This document shows positions 1 through 7,355 of a stretch of DNA of 21,192 bases, one piece after another. This stretch comes from Bordetella parapertussis (lineage in GTDB: Bacteria > Pseudomonadota > Gammaproteobacteria > Burkholderiales > Burkholderiaceae_B). The notes under the pieces are model-generated. The model had not been told where the DNA came from. It did no database searches and saw only the letters and a program-made list of their open reading frames with translations. Both the position numbers and the translations under genes were made by a program. How positions within the stretch are numbered: the first letter of the stretch is position 1; each line of letters begins with the position of its first letter. The DNA is taken from assembly GCA_945862495.1 (NCBI GenBank), contig CAMAYM010000042.1:1-21192 (forward strand), in the 5' to 3' direction.

Positions 1-1
1 C

Positions 2-280
2 ACCATGGAACTTGATGAAGAAGTTGATACAGCCTATCCACAACGCTGGATTGGTAAAGTCACCGTCAAGACAAACGATGGGCGCATCCTAACGGGACGC
101 GTAGACGAACCCAAAGGCGATCCAGGCAATACACTTTCACGCGCAGAAATCGAAGAAAAGACTTTACGTTTAGGTACCTACTTAGGTGCAGCGACGGAGT
201 CACAAGTTAAAAAACTCACTCAAACTGTTTGGGATATTCGTAAACAATCAAGCCTTGGGAAGTTATTGGCAGCAGCTTGA
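2..280 (+). CDS. MmgE/PrpD-family protein, C-terminal end (5' truncated)
   Basis: The frame is open from the first bases to a TGA at 278-280, so this is the tail of a gene that begins upstream. About 92 residues are visible. They carry the end of the family's C-terminal domain: a basic stretch giving a beta-strand ending in KTNDGR, then EPKGDPGNTLS followed by an acidic/basic helix (EIEEKTLRL), a signature of MmgE/PrpD proteins (2-methylcitrate dehydratase, cis-aconitate decarboxylase and relatives). The catalytic part lies outside the window, so the substrate cannot be told. The next gene on the same strand is a short-chain dehydrogenase 47 bases downstream, a plausible catabolic operon partner. 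The family call is fairly secure; the exact reaction is unknown. Confidence 0.75.
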   Translation, partial: TMELDEEVDTAYPQRWIGKVTVKTNDGRILTGRVDEPKGDPGNTLSRAEIEEKTLRLGTYLGAATESQVKKLTQTVWDIRKQSSLGKLLAAA

Positions 281-287
281 AAAAAGA

Positions 288-307
288 GCCGGGCCAACAG
301 GCTCGGC
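288..307 (+). other. Hairpin between the MmgE/PrpD stop and the SDR ribosome site
   Basis: GCCGGGCC (288-295) pairs with GGCTCGGC (300-307) around an AACA loop: 8 pairs with one G-U. It sits 7 bases after the upstream stop and 9 bases before the AGGAG of the next gene. No U-run follows on the + strand. On the - strand the stem is followed, after two bases, by five Ts. It could be an mRNA-stabilising or attenuating element between two co-transcribed genes; the function is inferred. Confidence 0.45.
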
Positions 308-316
308 CATATAAAG

Positions 317-321
317 AGGAG
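317..321 (+). promoter_or_regulatory. Shine-Dalgarno AGGAG fixing the SDR start at 328
   Basis: AGGAG at 317-321 lies 6 bases before ATG 328. The frame is open back to a TTG at 277, but that codon has no ribosome site and would add 17 residues ahead of the normal SDR start, so 328 is preferred. Confidence 0.7.
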
Positions 322-327
322 ACAAGC

Positions 328-1080
328 ATGATGCGTTTAAAAGATCAGGTGGCGATTGTCACAGGTGCCGCAAGCGGTTTCGGGGCTGAAATTGCACGTC
401 GTTATGCGCTTGAAGGCGCGCGCGTTGTCATTGCAGATCTGAATGAATCGGGTGCACAAAAAGTCGCAACTGAAATTGGAAATGCGGCAATAGCGATTAA
501 ATGTGACGTTAGTAAGCGTGCGGATATTGATCGCGCGGTTAAACTCGCACGTGATCACTTTGGCAGTATTGATATCGTTGTCAATAATGCTGGATTTACG
601 CATAAAAACCAAGCATTTCTGGATGTGGACGAAGACACCTACGATCGTTGTTTTGATGTCAACGTCAAGGCCATTTATCACATGATTAATGCCGTCGTGC
701 CGTCAATGCGTGCTAAAAAATCCGGATGTATTATCAATATAGGTTCTACTGCTGGCTTACGTCCACGACCTGGCTTGACTTGGTATAACGCCTCAAAGGG
801 TGCTGCAAACTTATTGTCGAAATCTTTAGCTGTTGAGCTTGCGGGAGACAATATCCGCGTCAATGTTATTTGCCCTGTCATGGGTGATACAGGTATGCTG
901 GGCGACTTTATGGGCGTGCCTGACACACCAGAAAATCGTGCACGTTTTATAGCGACCATCCCTATGGGGCGTTTGAGTGTGCCACAAGACATCGCCAACG
1001 CTGCAGTATTTTTAGCGTCCGATGAAGCTTCGTTTTTGACAGGTCTTGAGTTGCCTGTAGATGGTGGGCGCACAATCTAA
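328..1080 (+). CDS. Short-chain dehydrogenase/reductase (NAD-type, FabG-like)
   Basis: A 250-residue classical SDR, the normal family length. The Rossmann glycine motif TGAASGFG is at residues 12-19, NNAG at 86-89, the structural Asn at 112 and the catalytic Ser140, Tyr153 and Lys157 (YNASK). Asp37 at the end of the second strand favours NAD(H) over NADP(H). Such enzymes oxidise secondary alcohols or reduce 3-oxo groups in the cytoplasm; the sequence does not identify the substrate. It starts at ATG 328 behind a strong AGGAG, with a second ATG directly after it. It follows an MmgE/PrpD-family gene, hinting at a shared catabolic role. It converges on rph with a hairpin between the two. Confidence 0.88.
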   Translation: MMRLKDQVAIVTGAASGFGAEIARRYALEGARVVIADLNESGAQKVATEIGNAAIAIKCDVSKRADIDRAVKLARDHFGSIDIVVNNAGFTHKNQAFLDVDEDTYDRCFDVNVKAIYHMINAVVPSMRAKKSGCIINIGSTAGLRPRPGLTWYNASKGAANLLSKSLAVELAGDNIRVNVICPVMGDTGMLGDFMGVPDTPENRARFIATIPMGRLSVPQDIANAAVFLASDEASFLTGLELPVDGGRTI

Positions 1081-1092
1081 CCTTTTGTCGAC

Positions 1093-1135
1093 AGAAAGCA
1101 CGCCCGAAACAGTTAACCGACTCGGGCAGCTTTCT
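1093..1135. terminator. Hairpin between convergent SDR gene and rph
   Basis: AGAAAGC (1093-1099) pairs with GCTTTCT (1129-1135), and GCCCGA (1102-1107) with TCGGGC (1122-1127), separated by a small asymmetric bulge: 13 pairs around a 14-base loop. The structure covers the rph stop codon (1113-1115) and lies 12 bases past the SDR stop. There is no long U-run on either side, so it is either a weak bidirectional terminator or a 3'-end stabiliser. Confidence 0.45.
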
Positions 1136-1853
1136 GCTTATCTTTCAGAGACAAAATCCCCTGCTCTGCCAAGCTCAATAACGCATTGAGCTCTTCGCGA
1201 TCAAAGGCATGGCCCTCAGCGGTACCTTGTACTTCGACATACCGACCGGCCCCCGTCATCACAACGTTCATATCTGCGTCGCAACCAGAATCTTCGGGAT
1301 AGTCCAAATCAAGTGTAGGGTGCCCGTTTACCATCCCAACAGAAATCGCGGCGACAGAGTCTTTAATCGGATTGTGTGAAATCACACCACGGGAAAGCAA
1401 GCCTTCCACCGCATCGGCTACCGCGATCCATGCACCGGTAATACTTGCGCAACGTGTGCCACCGTCAGCTTGCAAGACATCACAATCTATCTGAATAGTG
1501 CGCTCACCAAGCGCAGTCATATCAATGACCGCACGCAAACTCCGGCCAATTAAGCGTTGGATTTCTTGAGTACGACCGGACTGTTTGCCTTTGGCCGCTT
1601 CACGGTCTGAGCGTGTATGCGTCGCGCGAGGGAGCATCCCGTACTCTGCCGTCACCCAGCCCTGTCCTTTCCCTTTCAAAAAGGGAGGTACTTTATCAAG
1701 AATACTGGCGGTACAGAGTACTTGGGTTTCCCCCATGCAAAATAATACAGAACCCTCCGCATAACGCGTAAAGTTTCGCTGAACCTTGACGAGTCGAAGC
1801 TCATCGAGCTTTCTACCTGAAATGCGGCCTTGGCTAGTGCTAGTATTTGACAC
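1113..1853 (-). CDS. rph: RNase PH (tRNA 3'-end phosphorolytic exoribonuclease)
   Basis: RNase PH trims tRNA precursors by phosphorolysis, releasing nucleoside diphosphates, and works as a hexamer. The 246 residues match the family throughout: the tRNA-binding GWVTAEYGMLPR with THTR (about 66-81), EAAKGKQSGRTQEIQRLIGR (about 85-104), the phosphate-site loop QADGGTR (128-134) and the acidic DSGCDADMNVVMT segment with the catalytic aspartates. The first codon, at 1853-1851, is GTG; an in-frame TGA lies just upstream and no ATG occurs until about residue 40, inside the conserved core. The protein is about 8 residues longer at the N-terminus than the E. coli enzyme. Only 25 bases separate it from the divergent ggt. 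In many proteobacteria rph lies close to yicC; here ggt lies between them. Confidence 0.95.
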   Translation of the reverse strand: MSNTSTSQGRISGRKLDELRLVKVQRNFTRYAEGSVLFCMGETQVLCTASILDKVPPFLKGKGQGWVTAEYGMLPRATHTRSDREAAKGKQSGRTQEIQRLIGRSLRAVIDMTALGERTIQIDCDVLQADGGTRCASITGAWIAVADAVEGLLSRGVISHNPIKDSVAAISVGMVNGHPTLDLDYPEDSGCDADMNVVMTGAGRYVEVQGTAEGHAFDREELNALLSLAEQGILSLKDKQKAARVG

Positions 1854-1878
1854 GTTGTATTCTCACTTTCAATGAAGA

Positions 1879-3738
1879 ATGGTACGGACGATGGCGCAAC
1901 TGAACCACAATCTAAAAAACCAAAAGCACAGTATACGCAGCAGACCATCCGCTGTCTTGTTCACACTGCTCCTATCCTGTAGTTTGATCATGTTTCAGTG
2001 TGTGCAGGCGCAAGTTGATAACGTTGCTGTGACACGCTATGACAATAGTTTTGAAATATTTCATCCCGTCCGTGCGACGAGAGGCATGGTTGCCACGGAG
2101 CAAGGACTGGCAAGCCAAGTAGGTGCTGATATCTTGAGTCAAGGTGGCAATGCCGTCGATGCCGCAGTTGCGGTTGGCTTCGCTTTGGCTGTTGTGTTGC
2201 CAAATGCAGGAAATCTTGGCGGCGGAGGCTTTATGTTGGTACATGAAGCAAAAAGTGCCTCTACACATGCCTTGGACTTTCGAGAAACAGCGCCTGCTTC
2301 CGCCTCGCGAGAAATGTTTCTCGATCATCGTGGCGAGGTGATTGCCGGCAAATCGACCCGAACACCTTATTCAGTTGCTGTGCCCGGTACAGTTGCAGGG
2401 TTGATATTTGCTGCGCAACAATACGGAAGTATGTCGCTTGAGCGTCTGCTTGCACCCGCTATCAAATTAGCCGAGGAAGGCTTCAGTGTGAGTCCTGTTT
2501 TGGCGCAACAGTTTAGTTTGCAACTCACGCATCTTGAGCGCTGGCCCTCCACAAAAGAAGTTTTTTTTAAACGAAAGCCTGGTGCGCCAGAATGTGATTT
2601 GTCTGAATGCCCAAGTGCGAGTTTGATCACATACTCAGCGGGTGAGAGGTTGTCACAACCCGATTTGGCACGTACGTTAAGAACCATCGCGAAGCAAGGC
2701 GCAGATGGTTTTTATAAAGGTACAGTTGCTCAGAACATTGTTGACACCCTTGCTTCTGCCTCACAACCAATGAGTCTCCTAGATCTTGAGCAATACCGTA
2801 TCGCACAACGCATGCCTGTAAAGGGTCTTTATCGGGGCTATGAAATACTCTCCATGCCAGCACCAAGCTCTGGTGGCGTACACCTGATTCAGATGTTAAA
2901 TATTCTAGAACGCTATCCACTAGCGCAATACGGTGCGGGCAGTGCACAAACAATCCATTTGATCGCTGAAAGCGCCCGCCTTGCTTATGCGGATCGCGCT
3001 GAACATCTTGGGGATCCAGATTTTGTCAAAGTTCCTGAGCGTGGGCTGACTTCAAAAAAATATGCGGATCGCTTGGCTGAAAATATACAACTGCAACGCA
3101 CGACGCCCAGTAAGCAGGTCAACGCGGGACGAGCAGGCGATTTTGAAAGTGAACAAACAACCCATTTTTCCGTCATGGATTCGTTTGGTAATGTGGTCAG
3201 CTGTACATACACGCTGAATTTGAATTTTGGTTCTGGGATTGTGGCGCGTGGTACTGGTGTTTTATTAAATAACGAAATGGATGATTTTTCTGCAAAACCG
3301 GGTGCCGCTAATGCCTTTGGATTATTAGGTGGGAGTGCAAACGCTATCGAACCAGGTAAACGTCCCTTAAGTTCTATGACTCCGGTCATTGTGCTCAAAG
3401 ACGGACAAGCTTGGTTAGCAACCGGCACCCCTGGAGGTGCCAGAATCATCACCACGGTTTTACAAACAATCCTCAATACAATTGATTTTAAAATGAATAT
3501 TGCAGAGACGCTTTCAATGCCAAGAGTGCATCATCAATGGATGCCAGACTTTTTGCGCATCGAACGTGGTATCAGTCCTGACACCATTCGTTTACTCAAA
3601 GGTAAAGGACATGAGGTGCGCATCATGCCGACAATGGGTCGCGTCCAAACTGTTCAAAAACAGGGACAGATATTTTTTGGCGCATCAGATCCCCGTAACC
3701 CCGATGGCGCAGCGATCGGAATTGAGAGCATTCAATGA
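1879..3738 (+). CDS. ggt: Secreted gamma-glutamyltransferase (glutathione hydrolase)
   Basis: This Ntn-hydrolase removes or transfers the gamma-glutamyl group of glutathione and related peptides. The 619-residue precursor starts with a signal peptide (basic region to about residue 22, hydrophobic 25-39, likely cut after VQA at 44), so it is periplasmic. Arg135 in FRETAP is the glutamate-binding arginine. Thr427 in QTTHFSV is the expected self-cleavage site and nucleophile. PLSSM (496-500) supplies the oxyanion serines, and GTPGG follows at 516-520. A short insertion with two cysteines, C239 and C244, could form a disulfide. ATG at 1891 is an alternative start; neither has a clear ribosome site. 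The stop overlaps the yicC start (ATGA). Function confidence is high. Confidence 0.94.
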   Translation: MVRTMAQLNHNLKNQKHSIRSRPSAVLFTLLLSCSLIMFQCVQAQVDNVAVTRYDNSFEIFHPVRATRGMVATEQGLASQVGADILSQGGNAVDAAVAVGFALAVVLPNAGNLGGGGFMLVHEAKSASTHALDFRETAPASASREMFLDHRGEVIAGKSTRTPYSVAVPGTVAGLIFAAQQYGSMSLERLLAPAIKLAEEGFSVSPVLAQQFSLQLTHLERWPSTKEVFFKRKPGAPECDLSECPSASLITYSAGERLSQPDLARTLRTIAKQGADGFYKGTVAQNIVDTLASASQPMSLLDLEQYRIAQRMPVKGLYRGYEILSMPAPSSGGVHLIQMLNILERYPLAQYGAGSAQTIHLIAESARLAYADRAEHLGDPDFVKVPERGLTSKKYADRLAENIQLQRTTPSKQVNAGRAGDFESEQTTHFSVMDSFGNVVSCTYTLNLNFGSGIVARGTGVLLNNEMDDFSAKPGAANAFGLLGGSANAIEPGKRPLSSMTPVIVLKDGQAWLATGTPGGARIITTVLQTILNTIDFKMNIAETLSMPRVHHQWMPDFLRIERGISPDTIRLLKGKGHEVRIMPTMGRVQTVQKQGQIFFGASDPRNPDGAAIGIESIQ

Positions 3739-4670
3739 TTAAAAGTATGACCGCCTTCGGTTGCGGAAAATCCGAACACCCATTTGGTTCTGTGACGGTT
3801 GAACTCAGGTCAGTCAATAGTCGTTTCTTAGACGTTCAATTTCGACTGCCAGATGAACTTAGACTTGCGGAACAACCCATCAAAGAACGTTTGTCAGCTG
3901 AACTCACCCGAGGAAAGGTAGAAGTGCGCGCACATTTCAGCCGAGCGCACGCGGTTGACCAAGCGGAAATCTCTGAAGAAGCCTTAAAGCTTACTGCTGC
4001 TCAACTCGATCGAATTAGAAAAGTTTTACCTGAAACAGCGTCTCCGAGCATGTTAGAAATTTTAAGCTTGAGTGGTGCACAACATGCGCAAGTAGACCCC
4101 GAGCTTTGGTTGTCCGCTTGTCAGGCTGCGCTAGATCATGCCCTCGTCGAGCTCTCCGCTGGACGCCTGAGAGAAGGACAACGTCTCGCTCAAGTCATGC
4201 TGGATACTGCCCGTCAAATTCAGGTGATCGCAAGCGAAGTTGAAACGCAAATGCCCGCTTTGCTAGCTTTGCACAAAGAACGCTTGGCTCAAAAGTTACG
4301 CGAGACCATTCAAAATGCGTTTCCTTCTGGTTTTACACATATCTCTGGTCCGGAATTGTCCGAGCGACTCGCCAGTGAATCAAGTCTGTTTGCGTTGCGC
4401 ATTGACGTGGCAGAAGAACTCGCACGCCTTAAGTCTCATTTGGGTGAGTTGGAATTTATACTTCAAGATTTACCAGCTTCTTCCGCTAAATTTAAAAATA
4501 ATACGCCACGGGGAAGTGCTGGAAAAAGACTCGATTTTTTGTTTCAAGAAATGAACCGCGAAGCGAACACGCTTGGTTCCAAGGCGGGAAGCTTAGAAAT
4601 GACTCAGGCAGCGATTGATCTCAAGTTGCTCATTGAGCAAATGAAAGAGCAAGCGATGAATATTGAGTAA
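3735..4670 (+). CDS. yicC: YicC-family endoribonuclease
   Basis: A 311-residue YicC/YloC-family protein. The N-terminal domain opens with MIKSMTAFG and contains the typical VELRSVNSRFLDV stretch. The C-terminal DUF1732 domain contains GKRLDFLFQEMNRE with NTLGSKA and ends in a charged helix finishing with MNIE. E. coli YicC is an RNA-processing endoribonuclease linked to small-RNA turnover; this role is taken from the family. Its ATG shares four bases with the ggt stop, so translation of the two is probably coupled. Family members are often found near rph and gmk, as here, although two other genes now separate yicC from gmk. It converges on an SDR gene with 29 bases between and no evident terminator. 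Confidence 0.93.
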   Translation: MIKSMTAFGCGKSEHPFGSVTVELRSVNSRFLDVQFRLPDELRLAEQPIKERLSAELTRGKVEVRAHFSRAHAVDQAEISEEALKLTAAQLDRIRKVLPETASPSMLEILSLSGAQHAQVDPELWLSACQAALDHALVELSAGRLREGQRLAQVMLDTARQIQVIASEVETQMPALLALHKERLAQKLRETIQNAFPSGFTHISGPELSERLASESSLFALRIDVAEELARLKSHLGELEFILQDLPASSAKFKNNTPRGSAGKRLDFLFQEMNREANTLGSKAGSLEMTQAAIDLKLLIEQMKEQAMNIE

Positions 4671-4699
4671 TGTTGTATTCGCCTGCCCTCTCCCTTTGG

Positions 4700-5455
4700 C
4701 TAGCCCCGACCCACAAAAGGCATGGTTGTTGCCATGATCGTAACAAACTGTACATTTGTTTCTAAAGGGAAGCCCACTATTTGCGTAATGGTTTGCGCAA
4801 CGTGATTGACATCCATGCGGGGCTCGACACGTGTCGAGCCGTCAGGTTGTGGGACGCCCTTGGTCATGCGCTCTGTCATCGGCGTTGCGGCATTGCCGAT
4901 ATCAATCTGGCTACACGCGATGCGGTACGCACGCGTATCGAGAGAGATCGACTTTGTTAAGCCTGTCACAGCATGTTTAGTAGCGGTGTAGCCAATCGAG
5001 AATGGGCGTGGCGCATGCGCCGAGATTGAGCCATTATTGATAATACGGCCGCCTTGGGGGGTTTGTGACTTCATAATGCGTATTGCGGCTTGTGCGCACA
5101 AAAACATACCGGTCAGGTTGATATTGACAATATCTTTCCAAATATCGACGGGCAAGTCCTCAATCGGCACAGGAGGTCCGCCACGGCCTGCATTGTTAAA
5201 CAAGACGTCTAAACGACCCCAGCGGCGCACAACCTCAGCAAACAACGCATTGACAGATTGCTCATCACTGACATCTGTCACGATCGGATGTAGATTGGCG
5301 GCAACATCTCCACCCTCTTTTTTTGTTTCTTCGAGCGCATCGATTCGGCGTCCTGCGAGTGCAACTTGATATCCGACTCTCGCCAAGTGGATCGCTACTG
5401 CACGACCAATACCTGATCCCGCACCTGTAATCACTGCAACTTTTAGTTCAGACAT
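4700..5455 (-). CDS. Short-chain dehydrogenase/reductase (NADP-type)
   Basis: A 251-residue classical SDR with TGAGSGIG at 10-17, NNAG at 87-90, Asn113, and the catalytic Ser143, Tyr156 and Lys160 (YTATK). Arg36-Arg37 after the second strand suggests NADP(H) preference, unlike the SDR gene at 328-1080. The ATG at 5455 has AAGGAA at 5466-5461. It lies 44 bases downstream of the sulfurtransferase gene on the same strand and is probably co-transcribed with it. The two proteins have no obvious shared pathway. The substrate is unknown. The region coding residues GSTRVE contains a 20-base perfect palindrome, listed separately. Confidence 0.88.
   Translation of the reverse strand: MSELKVAVITGAGSGIGRAVAIHLARVGYQVALAGRRIDALEETKKEGGDVAANLHPIVTDVSDEQSVNALFAEVVRRWGRLDVLFNNAGRGGPPVPIEDLPVDIWKDIVNINLTGMFLCAQAAIRIMKSQTPQGGRIINNGSISAHAPRPFSIGYTATKHAVTGLTKSISLDTRAYRIACSQIDIGNAATPMTERMTKGVPQPDGSTRVEPRMDVNHVAQTITQIVGFPLETNVQFVTIMATTMPFVGRG
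4821..4840. repeat. Perfect 20-base palindrome inside SDR gene
   Basis: The half-sites GGCTCGACAC and GTGTCGAGCC are exact reverse complements with no spacer, centred on CACGTG. It lies within the coding part for the loop between the catalytic region and the C-terminal helices. The flanking bases do not extend the symmetry. Confidence 0.8.
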
Positions 5456-5499
5456 TTATATTCCTTATTTTCATTGCCCTGTCTTGGGCATAAAGTGTT

Positions 5500-6366
5500 T
5501 TAAATCGAAGCTTTACCCGTCTCAACCGGAGCATCCGGTTGCGCACACCACTCACTCCAAGAACCTCCATATAGTGCAGCACCCTGTAACCCTGCCAATT
5601 CCATTGCGAGTAATAAATGACAAGCAGCGACGCCTGAGCCACAACTTGCAACCACCTGTTCTGGCGCACGCGCACCCATCAAAGACGAAAATTCAGCTTT
5701 TAAAACTTCGGGAGACTTGAAGCGAAAACTTGCGTCCAAATTGTTTTTAGAAAAACGGCTGAGCGAACCCGGAATATGTCCTGCTTTTGGATCTAAGGTT
5801 TCATTCAACCCTTCAAATCGATCACCAGGGCGACCATCAATAATGAGGCGATCAGAGCGTCCTAGGCCTTTTCTCACATCAGCATAATCAACGGTTTTTG
5901 TCAGAGATACCCCACGTTTAAAGTTCCCCGTAGTTTTTGCAGGCGTTGTTTCGGTTGAGAGTGGCAAACCAGCTTGCGTCCAAGCATCAATCGTTCCATC
6001 CAAAACAACCACATTTTGGTGACCCACCCAGCGCGCGCACCACCACAAACGGGCTGCATATGAAGCGCCAGGTGAATCATATGCAACAATCAAAGTGTCA
6101 TGATTTACGCCCAGTTCAGCGAGGTCAAGCGCCAGTCGATCAGGGTCTGGTAAGGGGTGTCGCCCATTAGTGCCATCGGATCGCCCGCTTAATACTTTTC
6201 CTAAGTTGAGATAAATAGCGCCAGGGATGTGTCCCGCTTCATAGGCATGCTGCCCGAGCGTTGCATCCACTAAGTCATAGCGACAATCACAGACCAAAAC
6301 TTTTGTAGGGTGCTGCGCGAGCGCATCTTGAAGTGCTGAAACCGAAATTAAGTGCGAAGTCTTCAT
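5500..6366 (-). CDS. sseA: 3-mercaptopyruvate sulfurtransferase (rhodanese family)
   Basis: A two-domain rhodanese, 288 residues from the preferred start. The N-terminal inactive domain has CDCRYDL and EAGHIPGAIYL. The C-terminal domain has IDGRPGDRFEG, KAGHIPGS and the active-site loop CGSGVAAC, with the persulfide cysteine at about residue 242. A CGSGV loop is characteristic of 3-mercaptopyruvate sulfurtransferases, whereas thiosulfate sulfurtransferases usually have CRKGV. It moves sulfur from 3-mercaptopyruvate to cyanide or thiols. ATG 6366 is chosen because AAGGA lies about 11 bases upstream and it matches the usual N-terminus; ATG 6393 would add nine residues. It is upstream of an SDR gene in a likely two-gene operon and divergent from gmk. 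Confidence 0.9.
   Translation of the reverse strand: MKTSHLISVSALQDALAQHPTKVLVCDCRYDLVDATLGQHAYEAGHIPGAIYLNLGKVLSGRSDGTNGRHPLPDPDRLALDLAELGVNHDTLIVAYDSPGASYAARLWWCARWVGHQNVVVLDGTIDAWTQAGLPLSTETTPAKTTGNFKRGVSLTKTVDYADVRKGLGRSDRLIIDGRPGDRFEGLNETLDPKAGHIPGSLSRFSKNNLDASFRFKSPEVLKAEFSSLMGARAPEQVVASCGSGVAACHLLLAMELAGLQGAALYGGSWSEWCAQPDAPVETGKASI
5523..5541. repeat. Short perfect hairpin near the 3' end of sseA
   Basis: CAACCGGA (5523-5530) and TCCGGTTG (5534-5541) are perfect complements around a 3-base loop. The hairpin is 20 bases before the stop codon of sseA, just ahead of the linked SDR gene. No U-run follows, so it does not look like an intrinsic terminator. Confidence 0.5.
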
Positions 6367-6393
6367 ATTCGTATCATTCCTTGGATCTTTCAT

Positions 6394-6423
6394 TTGGTTG
6401 TCTCATAAGCACTCTGCTATGCT
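6394..6423 (+). promoter_or_regulatory. Possible promoter for gmk
   Basis: TTGGTT (6394-6399), an 18-base spacer and TATGCT (6418-6423) give a weak sigma-70-like match ahead of the preferred gmk start at 6455. This relies on sseA starting at 6366, which leaves an 88-base intergenic region. Confidence 0.2.
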
Positions 6424-6454
6424 TTTATCTTACTTAACTTCACTATTGTCACCT

Positions 6455-7081
6455 ATGTCGTTGGTTGCCGGAAACGTTTTTATGGTTGTCGCCCCAAGCG
6501 GAGCTGGCAAATCCAGTTTGGTTAACGCGCTGCTCGCTCGGGATCCCACATTGTGCCTGTCTGTCTCCTGTACGACACGTGCGGCGCGCTCGGGAGAAGT
6601 TGACGGAAAAGACTATCGATTTGTGACCAAGGCCGATTTTGATGCAATGCGTCAAAGCGACAAACTGCTCGAATGGGCGGAAGTTCACGGCAACTTTTAC
6701 GGAACACCTCGTGACAAAATTGACCAGGCGGTTGCTTTTGGTCAGGACATCTTGCTTGAAATCGATTGGCAAGGTGCTCAGCAAGTGAAAAAACTATTTC
6801 CAGAGGCAATTGGTGTCTTTATTTTGCCGCCATCGATTTCTACACTTAGAGAGCGTTTGACGCAGCGTGGTCAAGATGCAGAGTCCGTGATTGCGCGCAG
6901 GATCGAGGCGGCGAGCGAGGAGATTTCGCACGCACCAGAGTTCGAATATGTTATTATTAATCAAGACTTTAGCATCGCATTGACGCAACTGAGTCAGATC
7001 ATTGAAACGGCCAAACTTCGATATCCTCGTCAATTGGCACGACAGCCTGATCTGTTCAGGTCACTCAATTTACTCCCTTAA
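6455..7081 (+). CDS. gmk: Guanylate kinase
   Basis: Converts GMP to GDP with ATP, feeding GTP and ppGpp synthesis. From ATG 6455 the protein has 208 residues, close to the E. coli length of 207. The P-loop APSGAGKS is at 13-20. SCTTRAARSGEVDGKDYRFV, EWAEVHGNFYGT and EIDWQGAQQVKK are the GMP-binding and catalytic segments, followed by the lid with RGQD. The frame stays open upstream through ATG 6419 and TTG 6398, but those would add 12 or 19 hydrophobic residues not usual in the family; none of the starts has a strong ribosome site. It is followed by rpoZ and spoT, the classic proteobacterial order. Confidence 0.95.
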   Translation: MSLVAGNVFMVVAPSGAGKSSLVNALLARDPTLCLSVSCTTRAARSGEVDGKDYRFVTKADFDAMRQSDKLLEWAEVHGNFYGTPRDKIDQAVAFGQDILLEIDWQGAQQVKKLFPEAIGVFILPPSISTLRERLTQRGQDAESVIARRIEAASEEISHAPEFEYVIINQDFSIALTQLSQIIETAKLRYPRQLARQPDLFRSLNLLP

Positions 7082-7094
7082 AACTGGCTGGCGG

Positions 7095-7100
7095 TATACT
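7095..7100 (+). promoter_or_regulatory. Possible -10 element upstream of rpoZ
   Basis: TATACT at 7095-7100, in the 59-base gmk-rpoZ gap, matches the sigma-70 -10 consensus in five of six positions. No recognisable -35 lies at normal spacing, so an internal promoter is only a possibility. Confidence 0.25.
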
Positions 7101-7140
7101 TGGCCTCTTATTGTTTTTTTACTCTTCTGACAGGATTTCC

Positions 7141-7344
7141 ATGGCCCGCATCACCGTTGACGATTGCCTCGAGCACATCCCTAACCGCTTTAAGCTCACG
7201 CTAGCTGCAACGTACCGTGCCCGCGAACTTGCCCAAGGACATGCTGCGCGCCTCGAAAGTAAAGATAAACCTACGGTAACCGCTTTACGCGAAATTTCAG
7301 CAGGTTTGACAGGCATTGAAATGCTTCGCAAGGTTCCAACCTAA
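7141..7344 (+). CDS. rpoZ: RNA polymerase omega subunit
   Basis: A 67-residue omega subunit, which helps fold and assemble the beta' subunit and forms one ppGpp site on RNA polymerase. It begins MARITVDDCLEHIPNRF and contains LTLAATYRARELA and the conserved KPTVTALREI, as in other proteobacteria. ATG 7141 has AGGA at 7132-7135. An in-frame TTG at 7111 lacks a ribosome site and does not fit the family. It sits between gmk and spoT, 11 bases ahead of the latter, and is probably co-transcribed with it. Confidence 0.96.
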   Translation: MARITVDDCLEHIPNRFKLTLAATYRARELAQGHAARLESKDKPTVTALREISAGLTGIEMLRKVPT

Positions 7345-7355
7345 GTAGGATAAAA

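Noticed and set aside
277..327. TTG start overlapping the MmgE/PrpD stop (TTGA) for the SDR gene
   Set aside because: No ribosome site and non-family residues; ATG 328 behind AGGAG fits much better.
2985..3476. A 163-codon open frame on the - strand
   Set aside because: It is wholly antisense to the conserved catalytic part of ggt, has no family resemblance and no ribosome site.
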